This document shows, one piece after another, positions 34,495-42,044 of a stretch of 64,000 bases of DNA. The stretch's first letter is position 1. Every line of letters begins with the position of its first letter. The position numbers and the translations under genes are program-made. This DNA comes from UBA6168 sp964573725 (GTDB lineage: Bacteria > Bacteroidota > Bacteroidia > Chitinophagales > Saprospiraceae). The notes under the pieces were generated by a model. That model did not search any database, was not told where the DNA came from, and saw only the letters and a program-made list of their open reading frames with translations. The DNA lies in contig CAZNLJ010000001.1 in NCBI GenBank assembly GCA_964573725.1, forward strand, positions 124,001-188,000, given 5' to 3'.

Positions 34495-36063
34495 ATGCAG
34501 GCATTCCAACTTCCGGGAAGACATAAGCACCGGCATATCACACCGCCCCGGAACAGGGTCCGGTCCGGTCGCGGCCGGACCGGCGGCGGCTTCCACACCC
34601 AGCTGTCCTTTTCCCGGGCCGCCGCCTGCCGGGCATGCCTCCTGTACTTCCTGGTACTGGCCGGAACCGGGACTGCCGCCGGTCAGCCGGATAGCGGAGA
34701 GGCCGTCGTAAAAACCGCACCGCCGTATACCAGCGTCACCATCCGCGACATCAGGATCCGCGGCAACAAACGGACGAAAACCTCCGTCATCCTGCGGGAA
34801 ATCGATTTCGCCGTCGGCGACACCATCCCACTCGCCCAACTTGCCGGACGCCTGGACCAAAACCGCAACAACCTCCTGAACACCGGATTGTTCCTGAGCA
34901 CCGACATCTCCTTCCGGGAATGGCAGGGTGCCACCGGGCGGATCGCCCTTGACATCAGCGTGGTGGAAAGCTGGTACATCTACCCCTACCCGATCCTGGA
35001 ATTAGCCGACCGGAACTTTAACGTATGGTGGGAAACCTATGGCAGGTCGCTTCGAAGGCTCAACATGGGCATCCGGTTCTACCATCAAAACCTGAGCGGT
35101 CGCCGGGACCAGCTCAAGCTGCTGGTCCAATACGGATTCACCCGGAAATGGGAGACCATCTACACCCTACCCTTCTTCAACCGGCACCGGACATTGGGCA
35201 TGAACCTCAATTTCCTCCATACCCGGGAAAAGGAAATCGGATACACGACCCGAAACAACGAACTGGTCTTCCACCGCGACAATGAAAATATCCTGCTGCA
35301 AAGGCTTCGGGCGGGGGCAGGCCTGTTGTACCGGCCCCGATTGAACTACTTCCACCGGTGGGACTTGTCCTGGCACGACAACCGCATCGACCGTTCCATC
35401 CGGACGAAGTGGAACCCGGATTTCTTCCTGACCGGGCAACGGCAACGCTACCCGGCCTTCCAATACCATTTCACCATCGACAAGCGGGATGTCCGGCCCT
35501 ACCCGATGCGGGGATACCGGTTCGCCGCCAGTTTCCAGGCCATGGGCTTCGGGAGAAAGGGGGACCTGCGTGCCCGGTACCTCTCCGCGGAGTACCAGCC
35601 TTACAGGCGGCTGACCGACCGAACCAGCATCGGCTTCGACCTCAAGGCCAGGGTGGCGTTGGCCCGGCAGAAGCAGCCCTACTACAACAGTACCGCCCTG
35701 GGATACCTGTCCGACTTTATCCGAGGCTACGAACTCTATGTGATGGACGGCCTGGACTACGCCTATGCCAAGACCAACCTGCGCATCCGCGTGGCCGACA
35801 AGAAAATCCAACCGCCCGGCTGGTTCCGCTCGGACCGGATCCGCCATATTCCCGCAAGGTTGTTCCTGTCCCTCCACCATGAGACCGCCTACGTCAACAA
35901 CCCTTACTATGCCGATACCAACGAAATGAGCAACACCCTGCTGACCGGACTGACGATCGGTGGGGACCTGGTCCTTTTTTACGACCGGGTATTTCACTTC
36001 GAATTCAGCCGGAATCATTTGAATGATTACGGTTTTTTCCTACATTGGGCTACGAGATTCTGA
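34495..36063 (+). CDS. POTRA-domain outer-membrane barrel (BamA/TamA-like)
   Basis: A 522-residue outer-membrane protein of the Omp85 type. A hydrophobic export signal (ACLLYFLVLAGTGTAAG) is preceded by an unusually long polar stretch, which leaves the true start open (ATG 34387 or 34495, or an unrecognised non-ATG codon). One POTRA domain follows (VTIRDIRIRGNKRTKTSVIL, IPLAQLAGRLDQNRNNLLNTGL split as read, IALDISVVESWYIYP). The barrel then runs to a C-terminal Phe (FFLHWATRF), with the family-like YTIDKRDVRPYPMRGYRFAAS-type strand around residue 350. Proteins of this type assemble or transport other outer-membrane molecules. Having one POTRA, it is not the main BamA. nadK starts two nt after its stop, so the two genes are co-transcribed. 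Confidence 0.8.
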   Translation: MQAFQLPGRHKHRHITPPRNRVRSGRGRTGGGFHTQLSFSRAAACRACLLYFLVLAGTGTAAGQPDSGEAVVKTAPPYTSVTIRDIRIRGNKRTKTSVILREIDFAVGDTIPLAQLAGRLDQNRNNLLNTGLFLSTDISFREWQGATGRIALDISVVESWYIYPYPILELADRNFNVWWETYGRSLRRLNMGIRFYHQNLSGRRDQLKLLVQYGFTRKWETIYTLPFFNRHRTLGMNLNFLHTREKEIGYTTRNNELVFHRDNENILLQRLRAGAGLLYRPRLNYFHRWDLSWHDNRIDRSIRTKWNPDFFLTGQRQRYPAFQYHFTIDKRDVRPYPMRGYRFAASFQAMGFGRKGDLRARYLSAEYQPYRRLTDRTSIGFDLKARVALARQKQPYYNSTALGYLSDFIRGYELYVMDGLDYAYAKTNLRIRVADKKIQPPGWFRSDRIRHIPARLFLSLHHETAYVNNPYYADTNEMSNTLLTGLTIGGDLVLFYDRVFHFEFSRNHLNDYGFFLHWATRF

Positions 36064-36065
36064 CC

Positions 36066-36950
36066 ATGCAAGTAGTCGTCTACAGCCAATACCTGAAAGA
36101 GGGGGACCTTCCCTATGTGCAGGACCTTTTCGATGCCTTGGCACGCCACGGCATCGCCGCCTATGTCTATGCGCCCTACCTGGAAAATCTCCGGGGAAAA
36201 GTGCATTTCAACATGAACGTAGGCACCTTCGAGGGCTACCTCGACTTCAAGGTGCGGCGTTTCGATTTCGTCATCACCCTCGGCGGCGACGGGACCATCC
36301 TGGCGGCGGCCACCTTCATCCGGGAACAGGAAGTCCCCATCTTGGGCATCAACCTCGGCCGGATGGGCTTCCTGGCGACCGTCAACAAGCAGCACATCGC
36401 CTCCGCCATCCGGATGCTGGTAAAGGGACAATTCACCCTGGCCAGCCGCAGCACGCTCCGGCTGGAATCCATGCCTGCCCTGTTCGGGGACATGCCCTTC
36501 GCCCTCAACGAATTCACCATCCTCAAGCGGGACACCTCCTCCATGATCACCATCCACGTGTTCGTCAACGGTGCCTATCTGAACACCTACTGGGCCGATG
36601 GTATCATCCTGGCCACCCCGACCGGCTCCACCGGCTACTCCCTGAGTTGCGGAGGCCCCATCGTGTTTCCGGATTCCAACAATTTCATCATGACCCCGGT
36701 AGCCCCGCACAACCTGAATGTTCGTCCCCTGGTGTTGTCGGATACCGATACCATCTCCTTCGAAGCGGAAGGGCGGTCCGACAACTTCCTCTGCACCCTG
36801 GATTCCCGCCATGAAATCATCGACGGAAACACCCGCATCGCCATCCGGAAAGGCGATTTCTGCATCCGGATGGCCATGCCGGGAGATATCAGTTTCCTCG
36901 AGACCATCCGCAACAAACTCACCTGGGGCGTGGACCTGCGCAACCACTGA
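36066..36950 (+). CDS. nadK: NAD kinase
   Basis: A 294-residue NAD kinase, which makes NADP from NAD and ATP or polyphosphate in the cytoplasm. The signature GGDGT is at residues 73-77 (FVITLGGDGTILAAATF), followed by LGINLGRMGFLATV and the second motif TPTGSTGYSLSCGGPIV. Length is typical. The ATG at 36066 gives MQVVVYSQYLKEG, the natural first strand; an ATG 21 nt earlier overlaps the upstream gene. The two-nt gap to the outer-membrane barrel gene indicates one transcript. It converges with the MFS transporter gene with only 16 nt between stops. Confidence 0.95.
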   Translation: MQVVVYSQYLKEGDLPYVQDLFDALARHGIAAYVYAPYLENLRGKVHFNMNVGTFEGYLDFKVRRFDFVITLGGDGTILAAATFIREQEVPILGINLGRMGFLATVNKQHIASAIRMLVKGQFTLASRSTLRLESMPALFGDMPFALNEFTILKRDTSSMITIHVFVNGAYLNTYWADGIILATPTGSTGYSLSCGGPIVFPDSNNFIMTPVAPHNLNVRPLVLSDTDTISFEAEGRSDNFLCTLDSRHEIIDGNTRIAIRKGDFCIRMAMPGDISFLETIRNKLTWGVDLRNH

Positions 36951-36966
36951 CCCCGACCGGCCGCTT

Positions 36967-38265
36967 TCAGCCTTGTCCCGCCCGAAACCGGACCTTCCGG
37001 AGAAAAGCTATTCCCAACAGGAAAAAAAAGCCCAGGGCCAGCACACTCGGCCGCATGCCGCCCATCAACTCGCCCGTAAAGGCGAAACTGAAAGACCCGA
37101 CGGCGGTCGCCGATTTCTCCAGTACATCGTAAAAGCTGAAGAATGACGTCGCTTCCTTGGTCCGCTCCGGCAGCAGTTTCGCATAGGTGGCCCTGGATTG
37201 CGACTGGACACCCCCCATCACCAAACCCACTCCGACCGCCAGCAGGTAGAACTGCCACTTGTCATAAACGAAATAACCGGCGCCACACAATAAGGTCCAA
37301 AAAACCAGCATCCAGCTCATGCCCCGTTTGTTTCCGATCCGGTCGCACAGGCGTGCAAACAGGAAGGCCCCCGCCAGACCTAGGAATTGCAGCAGCAGGA
37401 TCACCAGGATCAACTCCGCCGTGTCCATCCCCACCTCCACCTTCGCGAACAGGGAAGCCAGGCTGAGGATGGTCTGTACCCCGGCACTGTAACAGAAAAA
37501 AGCAAGCAGGAAGTACAGGATGTTCGGATCCTGCCGGGCCTCCCGCCACACGGAGCGCAAGGCTCCCCAGCCTTTTGCCAGGACCGCCGGTCCGACCTGG
37601 ACCGGACGGTCCGGTGGCAAACGGCGAATCGACATCCGCGCGAAGAAAATCCACCACAATCCGACGGAAAGGAAGGACAATCGGGCCGGAAGGGTCGTAT
37701 CCGTCACCGGCAACCCGAACCACGCCGGCCGGAGGATGACCGCCAGGTTAATCATCAACAGGAGGACACTACCGGCATAACCATAAGCGAACCCTTTGGC
37801 ACTGACACGGTTATACTGGTCCGGCGTCGCAATCTCCGGCAAGTACGCATGGTAGAACACCAGGGATCCGGCAAACCCCAGGGTGGCCAACATGAAGGCA
37901 CCCAATCCGAATCCCACCCCTCCCCCGTCCGGGAAGAAATACAGGGCCATGCATCCGACGGCACCCACCCAGGTAAAGAACCGCAGGAACACTTTCTTCC
38001 GGCCGCTGTAATCGGCCACCCCCGACAAGAACGGGGACATTAACGCAATCAGGAAGTAGGAACCTGCGACCGCCATCGCAAACAAGGTGGTGTTGTACCA
38101 TGGCCGCCCCCCCCAAACGATGACCGCATCGGTGACCTCCTCGAAATAGGCCGGAAATACAGCCACCGCTATGGTCAGGGCATAGGCGGAATTGGCCCAG
38201 TCGAACAAGGCCCAGCCTTGCAGCGTACGGGGATCGTTCCTGGGCATTACCTGGTCTGTCGCCAT
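36967..38265 (-). CDS. MFS transporter, UMF1/Atg22-like
   Basis: A 432-residue major facilitator with twelve hydrophobic helices. The N-terminal QGWALFDWANSAYALTIAVA is the hallmark of the UMF1 (Atg22-like) group; SGVADYSGRKKVFLRFF is the loop 2-3 signature. AYLPEIATPDQYNRVSAKGFAYGY-type sequence (given in parts: AYLPEIATPDQYNRVS, AKGFAYGYAG) and SQSRATYAKLLPERTKEATSF later in the chain also fit. The substrate of bacterial members is unknown. The ATG at 38265 lies just before the first helix; an ATG 96 nt upstream is rejected. A TACCTTTC sequence 18 nt before the ATG is one base away from the -7 consensus. The neighbour rimK diverges. Confidence 0.85.
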   Translation of the reverse strand: MATDQVMPRNDPRTLQGWALFDWANSAYALTIAVAVFPAYFEEVTDAVIVWGGRPWYNTTLFAMAVAGSYFLIALMSPFLSGVADYSGRKKVFLRFFTWVGAVGCMALYFFPDGGGVGFGLGAFMLATLGFAGSLVFYHAYLPEIATPDQYNRVSAKGFAYGYAGSVLLLMINLAVILRPAWFGLPVTDTTLPARLSFLSVGLWWIFFARMSIRRLPPDRPVQVGPAVLAKGWGALRSVWREARQDPNILYFLLAFFCYSAGVQTILSLASLFAKVEVGMDTAELILVILLLQFLGLAGAFLFARLCDRIGNKRGMSWMLVFWTLLCGAGYFVYDKWQFYLLAVGVGLVMGGVQSQSRATYAKLLPERTKEATSFFSFYDVLEKSATAVGSFSFAFTGELMGGMRPSVLALGFFFLLGIAFLRKVRFRAGQG

Positions 38266-38448
38266 CGTCACTTTTTTTTTTCGAAAGGTAGCAGGATATT
38301 CGGGATTTCCCGGTTTTTGCCGACCGGAATTACCATTTCCCGCCGACCGGACAGGTATCATATACCGCCCGGGGACAAGCGGACTTCCCTTTCCGGAAGG
38401 GGTTTTCCACCAGCCCGGAAATTATTTCGCACAGGGCCCGGAAAAGCA

Positions 38449-38480
38449 TTTGCGCTATCGCGGAATTGTTCTTTTTTTTG
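38449..38480 (+). promoter_or_regulatory. possible promoter of rimK
   Basis: TTTG (38449-38452), 20 nt, then TTTTTTTG (38473-38480), one base off the -7 consensus. Spacing is ideal. The leader would be about 95 nt. The rest of the 316-nt divergent gap shows nothing else. Confidence 0.35.
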
Positions 38481-38581
38481 CACGCCTTCCAAGCGCTTCC
38501 CGCCGGCACCGCCGGGTGGAGCGAAGGCCGGTCGGGCTACGAGGCCGTTCCCCGGGACCAAACCGCCAACCATTTCCAAAC

Positions 38582-39490
38582 ATGTCGAACATAGCCATCC
38601 TCTCTCGTGGCGCCACCTTATATTCCACCCAACACCTGTACCAGGCGGCTTCCCAGCGGGGCCATTCGGTACAGATCATCGATTACCGACGATGTACCAT
38701 CGGGATGGACCAGGGACGGGCCGTCATCCGCCATGCCGGCCTTCCGCTCGGGCATCATGATGCCGTCCTGCCCCGCATCGGTGTCTCCCACACCGAACAT
38801 GGTGCACGGCTGATCCGCCAATTCGAACAGCAGGGCACCTTTACCGTCATCCCTTCCCAAGGGCTGCGAAATGCCCGGGACAAGTTCTGTTGCCACCAAT
38901 TGCTGGCTGCCGCAGGCATTCCCGGACCCAAGACGTTCATGGCGGATTCGCCGGAGGACCTGCCCGACCTCCTCGACCAGTTCGACAGCCGCCCGGTGGT
39001 GCTCAAGTTGGTGGAGAGCACCCATGGCATCGGCGTCCTGCTGGCACCGGACAGGTTCGCTGCCCTGGCCATGGCCGAGACCTTCTTCAAACTGGAGCAA
39101 CCGATATTGGTTCAGGAATTCATTCCGGAAGCCGGGGGCTGCGACATCCGGGCATTTGTCGTTGGTACCCGTGTGGTCGCTGCCATCCGCCGATGTGCCC
39201 TTCCCGGCGAGTTCCGGGCCAACCTGCACCGGGGCGCCACCGCCCATCCGGTCCGACTGACCCGGGAGGAATCAAGAATGGTGCTCCGCTCCGCCCGCGC
39301 CGTAGACCTGCCGGTGGCGGGTGTGGATTTGCTGCGGACTTCCCGCGGGCCCATGGTGGTGGAGGTGAACGCGTCGCCGGGCCTCCAGGGTATCGAAACG
39401 GCCACCGGTATCAATGTCGCTGACGCCATCCTCCAATGGGTGGAAAAGAAACTGCAGCCCCGGACCTTGTTGGTCGCCGACGCGGTCTGA
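38582..39490 (+). CDS. rimK: RimK-type ATP-grasp ligase
   Basis: A 302-residue ATP-grasp ligase of the RimK group, which adds glutamate to the C-terminus of ribosomal protein S6 in characterised members. Visible are MSNIAILSRGATLYST at the start, the pre-ATP-grasp DAVLPRIG, ARDKFCCHQLLAAAGIPGPKTF, the nucleotide-binding VVLKLVESTHGIGV, ILVQEFIPEAGGCDIRAFVVG, and metal-binding VEVNASPGLQGIE. All fit RimK, and length is typical. The ATG at 38582 is chosen because it begins the first domain; the frame extends far upstream over the divergent MFS gene and is rejected. No modified partner is adjacent, so S6 as the target is from the family only. Confidence 0.9.
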   Translation: MSNIAILSRGATLYSTQHLYQAASQRGHSVQIIDYRRCTIGMDQGRAVIRHAGLPLGHHDAVLPRIGVSHTEHGARLIRQFEQQGTFTVIPSQGLRNARDKFCCHQLLAAAGIPGPKTFMADSPEDLPDLLDQFDSRPVVLKLVESTHGIGVLLAPDRFAALAMAETFFKLEQPILVQEFIPEAGGCDIRAFVVGTRVVAAIRRCALPGEFRANLHRGATAHPVRLTREESRMVLRSARAVDLPVAGVDLLRTSRGPMVVEVNASPGLQGIETATGINVADAILQWVEKKLQPRTLLVADAV

Positions 39491-39524
39491 GGAGACTTCC
39501 CGTCCGTTTTCACCGGATTCAACT

Positions 39525-39532
39525 TATCTTTG
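39525..39532 (+). promoter_or_regulatory. -7 element before the threonine dehydratase-like gene
   Basis: TATCTTTG matches the consensus; the -33 region is poor. It overlaps a TTG codon (39530) that would be an alternative start, which argues for the ATG at 39578 as the true start with a leader of about 40 nt. Confidence 0.5.
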
Positions 39533-39577
39533 GTGCAAAGGACACTTTCCCCGGAGGTCCGCAACCCACGCTATCCG

Positions 39578-40573
39578 ATGATGCCAGCCCACCGACCCGA
39601 CACCGCCTACGCCGCGCAGGCCCTGCTGGATGCACAATCCCGCATCGATCCGTACATCCACCGTACCCCCGTCCTGACCAGCCGGTTCCTGGACCAATCG
39701 ACGGGTGCCCGGCTCTACTTCAAATGTGAGAATTTCCAACGCATGGGCGCGTTCAAGATGCGCGGTGCGGCCAATGCCATCCTCTCCCTTTCCGCCGAGC
39801 AGCGGGCACGCGGGGTCGCCACCCATTCCTCCGGTAATTTTGCCCAGGCCCTCGCGCTTGCGGCCAGGCTCCTGGGTGTCCCGGCCCATATCGTCATGCC
39901 CTCGAATGCCCCGGCGGTCAAACGGGCGGCGGTAGCGGACTATGGCGGCCGCATCATCCCTTGCCCGCCCACCCAGCGGGACCGGGAGGAAACCCTTGCC
40001 CAGGTGGTGAAGGACACCGGGGCGACCTTCCTGCACCCCTACGACCAGGACCCGGTGATCCTCGGCCAAGGTACGGCCGCCCTGGAGCTCATCCAGGACC
40101 AGCCCGGTCTCGACCTGCTCCTCGCGCCGGTCGGCGGAGGAGGATTGTTGGCCGGCACCGCCCTCGCCGCCCGTTTTTTCTCACCGGACACGGCCGTCTG
40201 GGGCGCGGAACCTTTCGGGGCGGATGACGCCTGGCAATCGCTCCGGCATGGCCGGATCATCCCGTCCGTGCATCCCGACACCATGGCGGACGGACTCCGG
40301 ACCTCGCTCGGTGTACGGACCTTCCCCATCCTGCAAGCATGGGTCAAGGATATCGTGCGGGTCTCCGAGGCGCAGATCGCCCGTGCCATGTTCCTGCTGT
40401 TCGAGCGGATGAAACTGGTCGTGGAACCATCCGGTGCGGTCCCCTTGGCCGCCATCCTGTCCGACCAGGCACTTTTCGCCGGTAAGAAGGTGGGGGTCAT
40501 CCTTTCCGGAGGCAATGTCGACCTGCGGGCATTGGAAGGCATCTTCCGCCTCGCGGACCAGCACGCCAGCTGA
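39578..40573 (+). CDS. threonine/serine dehydratase or serine racemase (fold-type II PLP enzyme)
   Basis: A 331-residue pyridoxal-phosphate enzyme of the tryptophan-synthase-beta fold. The PLP lysine is Lys60 in FQRMGAFKMRGA, the substrate loop is THSSGNFAQALA, and the phosphate loop is VGGGGLLAG. A C-terminal ACT regulatory domain, present in biosynthetic IlvA, is absent, so this is closer to catabolic threonine dehydratase or serine racemase. It would release ammonia from threonine or serine, or interconvert serine isomers; the two cannot be told apart here. The start is ATG 39578 (a second ATG follows immediately), chosen because the promoter lies just upstream. A terminator shared with the convergent neighbour follows. 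It is preceded by rimK on the same strand with its own promoter between. Confidence 0.88.
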   Translation: MMPAHRPDTAYAAQALLDAQSRIDPYIHRTPVLTSRFLDQSTGARLYFKCENFQRMGAFKMRGAANAILSLSAEQRARGVATHSSGNFAQALALAARLLGVPAHIVMPSNAPAVKRAAVADYGGRIIPCPPTQRDREETLAQVVKDTGATFLHPYDQDPVILGQGTAALELIQDQPGLDLLLAPVGGGGLLAGTALAARFFSPDTAVWGAEPFGADDAWQSLRHGRIIPSVHPDTMADGLRTSLGVRTFPILQAWVKDIVRVSEAQIARAMFLLFERMKLVVEPSGAVPLAAILSDQALFAGKKVGVILSGGNVDLRALEGIFRLADQHAS

Positions 40574-40601
40574 GTCCAGACCGGCAGTAGGCACCAAAGA
40601 A

Positions 40602-40633
40602 AACGGCACCTGGGGTCAGGTGCCGTTCTTTTT
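40602..40633. terminator. bidirectional terminator between convergent genes
   Basis: AACGGCACCTG (40602-40612) and CAGGTGCCGTT (40617-40627) form an 11-bp perfect stem with a four-nt loop. The plus strand continues C then TTTTT; the minus strand continues TTTCTTTG. It serves both the dehydratase-like gene and the CBM48-HHH gene. Confidence 0.9.
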
Positions 40634-40708
40634 CGGCGCAAAATGATGCGGGAAGGAGCAGGACAGCCGTCGCGGGCCCGCCGGGGGCGGACCTATCGGC
40701 GATTGGCC

Positions 40709-41437
40709 TTACTTGCCTCCTTTCAGGGTCGCCTGAAGCTGCTCCAGCTTCTTCCAATCCGCCTTGGCAGCCAGTTTCGCTTGTGTCGGCCAAGATCCCG
40801 GATCGTGCATCTGGTATCTTTTCCCGGCGCTTTCCAGAATGGATTTCAATACCGCGGCATCCGATTTGGCCAGTGTGCCGAAAGACTCGATACCTGCCTT
40901 GTTCAACAGTTCCGCGATCTTCGGACCGATCCCTTCGATCCGCGTCAGGTCGTCCTTGGCAGCCACCGCTTTCTTGGCAGCCGTTTGCACAACGGCCGAC
41001 TTCTTTTCGGCAGGCTTGGTTTCCGCGGGCCGGACTGCCGATTTCGCAGCAGGAGCCGCCTTGTCCGTCGTGGCTTTGGCAGCCGCTTTCGCCGGAGCTT
41101 TCGCCGGCTTTGCCGCCGGGGCTTCCTCCGGCGTCACCAGGGACAACAGGGAGTTGACCGTACCGAAATCCGTCGTGACATAATCGTCCGCCTTCCAGTC
41201 GTTTTCCCAGCGATGGTTGTCGATCAGGTAACGGAACTCGTAGTTCTTGCCGACCGGCAGCTCCAGGACGGCGGAGTAATCCTGCTTGTCGGCTTTCATC
41301 TGGATGCCGTTTTCCCAGCTCCAGGCATTGAAATCGCCCAGAATTCTGACTTCGACACCCCCTTTCGCCGCTTCCAGCGGCAAACGGAACGTGACCTTGC
41401 AGGTCGCTTTCGATTTGGAAAATGATTTTGTTAACAT
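40709..41437 (-). CDS. CBM48-like domain fused to helix-hairpin-helix domain
   Basis: A 242-residue protein of two unlike domains. Residues 1-100 form an early-set/glycogen-binding (AMPK/CBM48-like) domain (VTFRLPLEAAKGGVEVRILG, DFNAWSWENGIQM, NYEFRYLIDNHRWENDW). Residues 101-160 are an alanine/lysine/proline linker of low complexity. Residues 161-242 hold a helix-hairpin-helix type domain (DDLTRIEGIGPKIAELLNKA, FGTLAKSDAAVLKSILE), of the type used to bind nucleic acid non-specifically or to bind partners. No signal peptide, so it is cytoplasmic. The known domains suggest a glycogen- or carbohydrate-linked protein with a DNA/RNA- or protein-binding tail; no neighbour clarifies this. The ATG at 41437 gives MLTKSFSKSKATCKV; earlier ATGs add junk. 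The leader is long (about 260 nt). Confidence 0.8.
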   Translation of the reverse strand: MLTKSFSKSKATCKVTFRLPLEAAKGGVEVRILGDFNAWSWENGIQMKADKQDYSAVLELPVGKNYEFRYLIDNHRWENDWKADDYVTTDFGTVNSLLSLVTPEEAPAAKPAKAPAKAAAKATTDKAAPAAKSAVRPAETKPAEKKSAVVQTAAKKAVAAKDDLTRIEGIGPKIAELLNKAGIESFGTLAKSDAAVLKSILESAGKRYQMHDPGSWPTQAKLAAKADWKKLEQLQATLKGGK

Positions 41438-41700
41438 GTCAGGTGAATTTAAAATGATGAATGGTAGGTGATGTGTATGCAGTGAAGGTGTTGCCAGCGG
41501 GCATTGGAAGGCATCGGGCGGAAAGTTGCACGGTGGTGTCCGCAAGACAGGCGGGTCGTTTCCACAGGCGCCGCCCGCTTCCGGGCGAATGTGGCCATTG
41601 GACTTGACGGATGTCCGCACCGGTGGACAACCGGGGCCCGGGCGGCCGCCTTTTTTCCTTGGAACAACCCTTTGCAAGCAAATGTTTGGTCAGGCCGGTG

Positions 41701-41731
41701 CAAAAGTAACGAATATTCATTTTTTTAGAAA
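41701..41731 (-). promoter_or_regulatory. promoter of the CBM48-HHH gene
   Basis: On the minus strand TTTC (41731-41728), 19 nt, then TACTTTTG (41708-41701), an exact -7 element. The leader before the ATG at 41437 is about 260 nt, unusually long for this window. Confidence 0.5.
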
Positions 41732-42003
41732 ATCATACCTGTTGACCATCAATAGTTTACGTTGTAATCAAACCGATCTTCGATGGCTTAGGCCACCAAA
41801 TTCACAATCCCGTTCTGCCGGGAACGCAAATGATAGAACGAAATTTCCGAATCGAACAATTCCGCCGCAAAATCAACTGCCGCGGAAGGAATCGATTTTT
41901 TTTTGAGGGCGTAGCAAGACTTTTCCGGACAGTCACCGCGACAGCCCGGCACCGGACCCCCGTGATGAGGGCGGACGGGCCTGCAATTTATTCCGATGCC
42001 CGC

Positions 42004-42034
42004 TTTGGCCGGCGGTTGAAAAAAATTACATTTG
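42004..42034 (+). promoter_or_regulatory. promoter of the GH9 gene
   Basis: TTTG (42004-42007), 19 nt, then TACATTTG (42027-42034), both exact. The ATG is at 42045, so the leader would be only about six nt and the message nearly leaderless. Confidence 0.7.
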
Positions 42035-42044
42035 GAGCAAAAAG

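Larger units (their letters stand above)
41438..42044. other. divergent gap with two promoters and a long leader
   Basis: About 600 nt. The minus-strand promoter at 41701-41731 gives a 260-nt leader into the CBM48-HHH gene. A plus-strand promoter at 42004-42034 serves the GH9 gene. The stretch 41740-42000 has only short unlikely frames. No gene was recognised. Confidence 0.5.
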
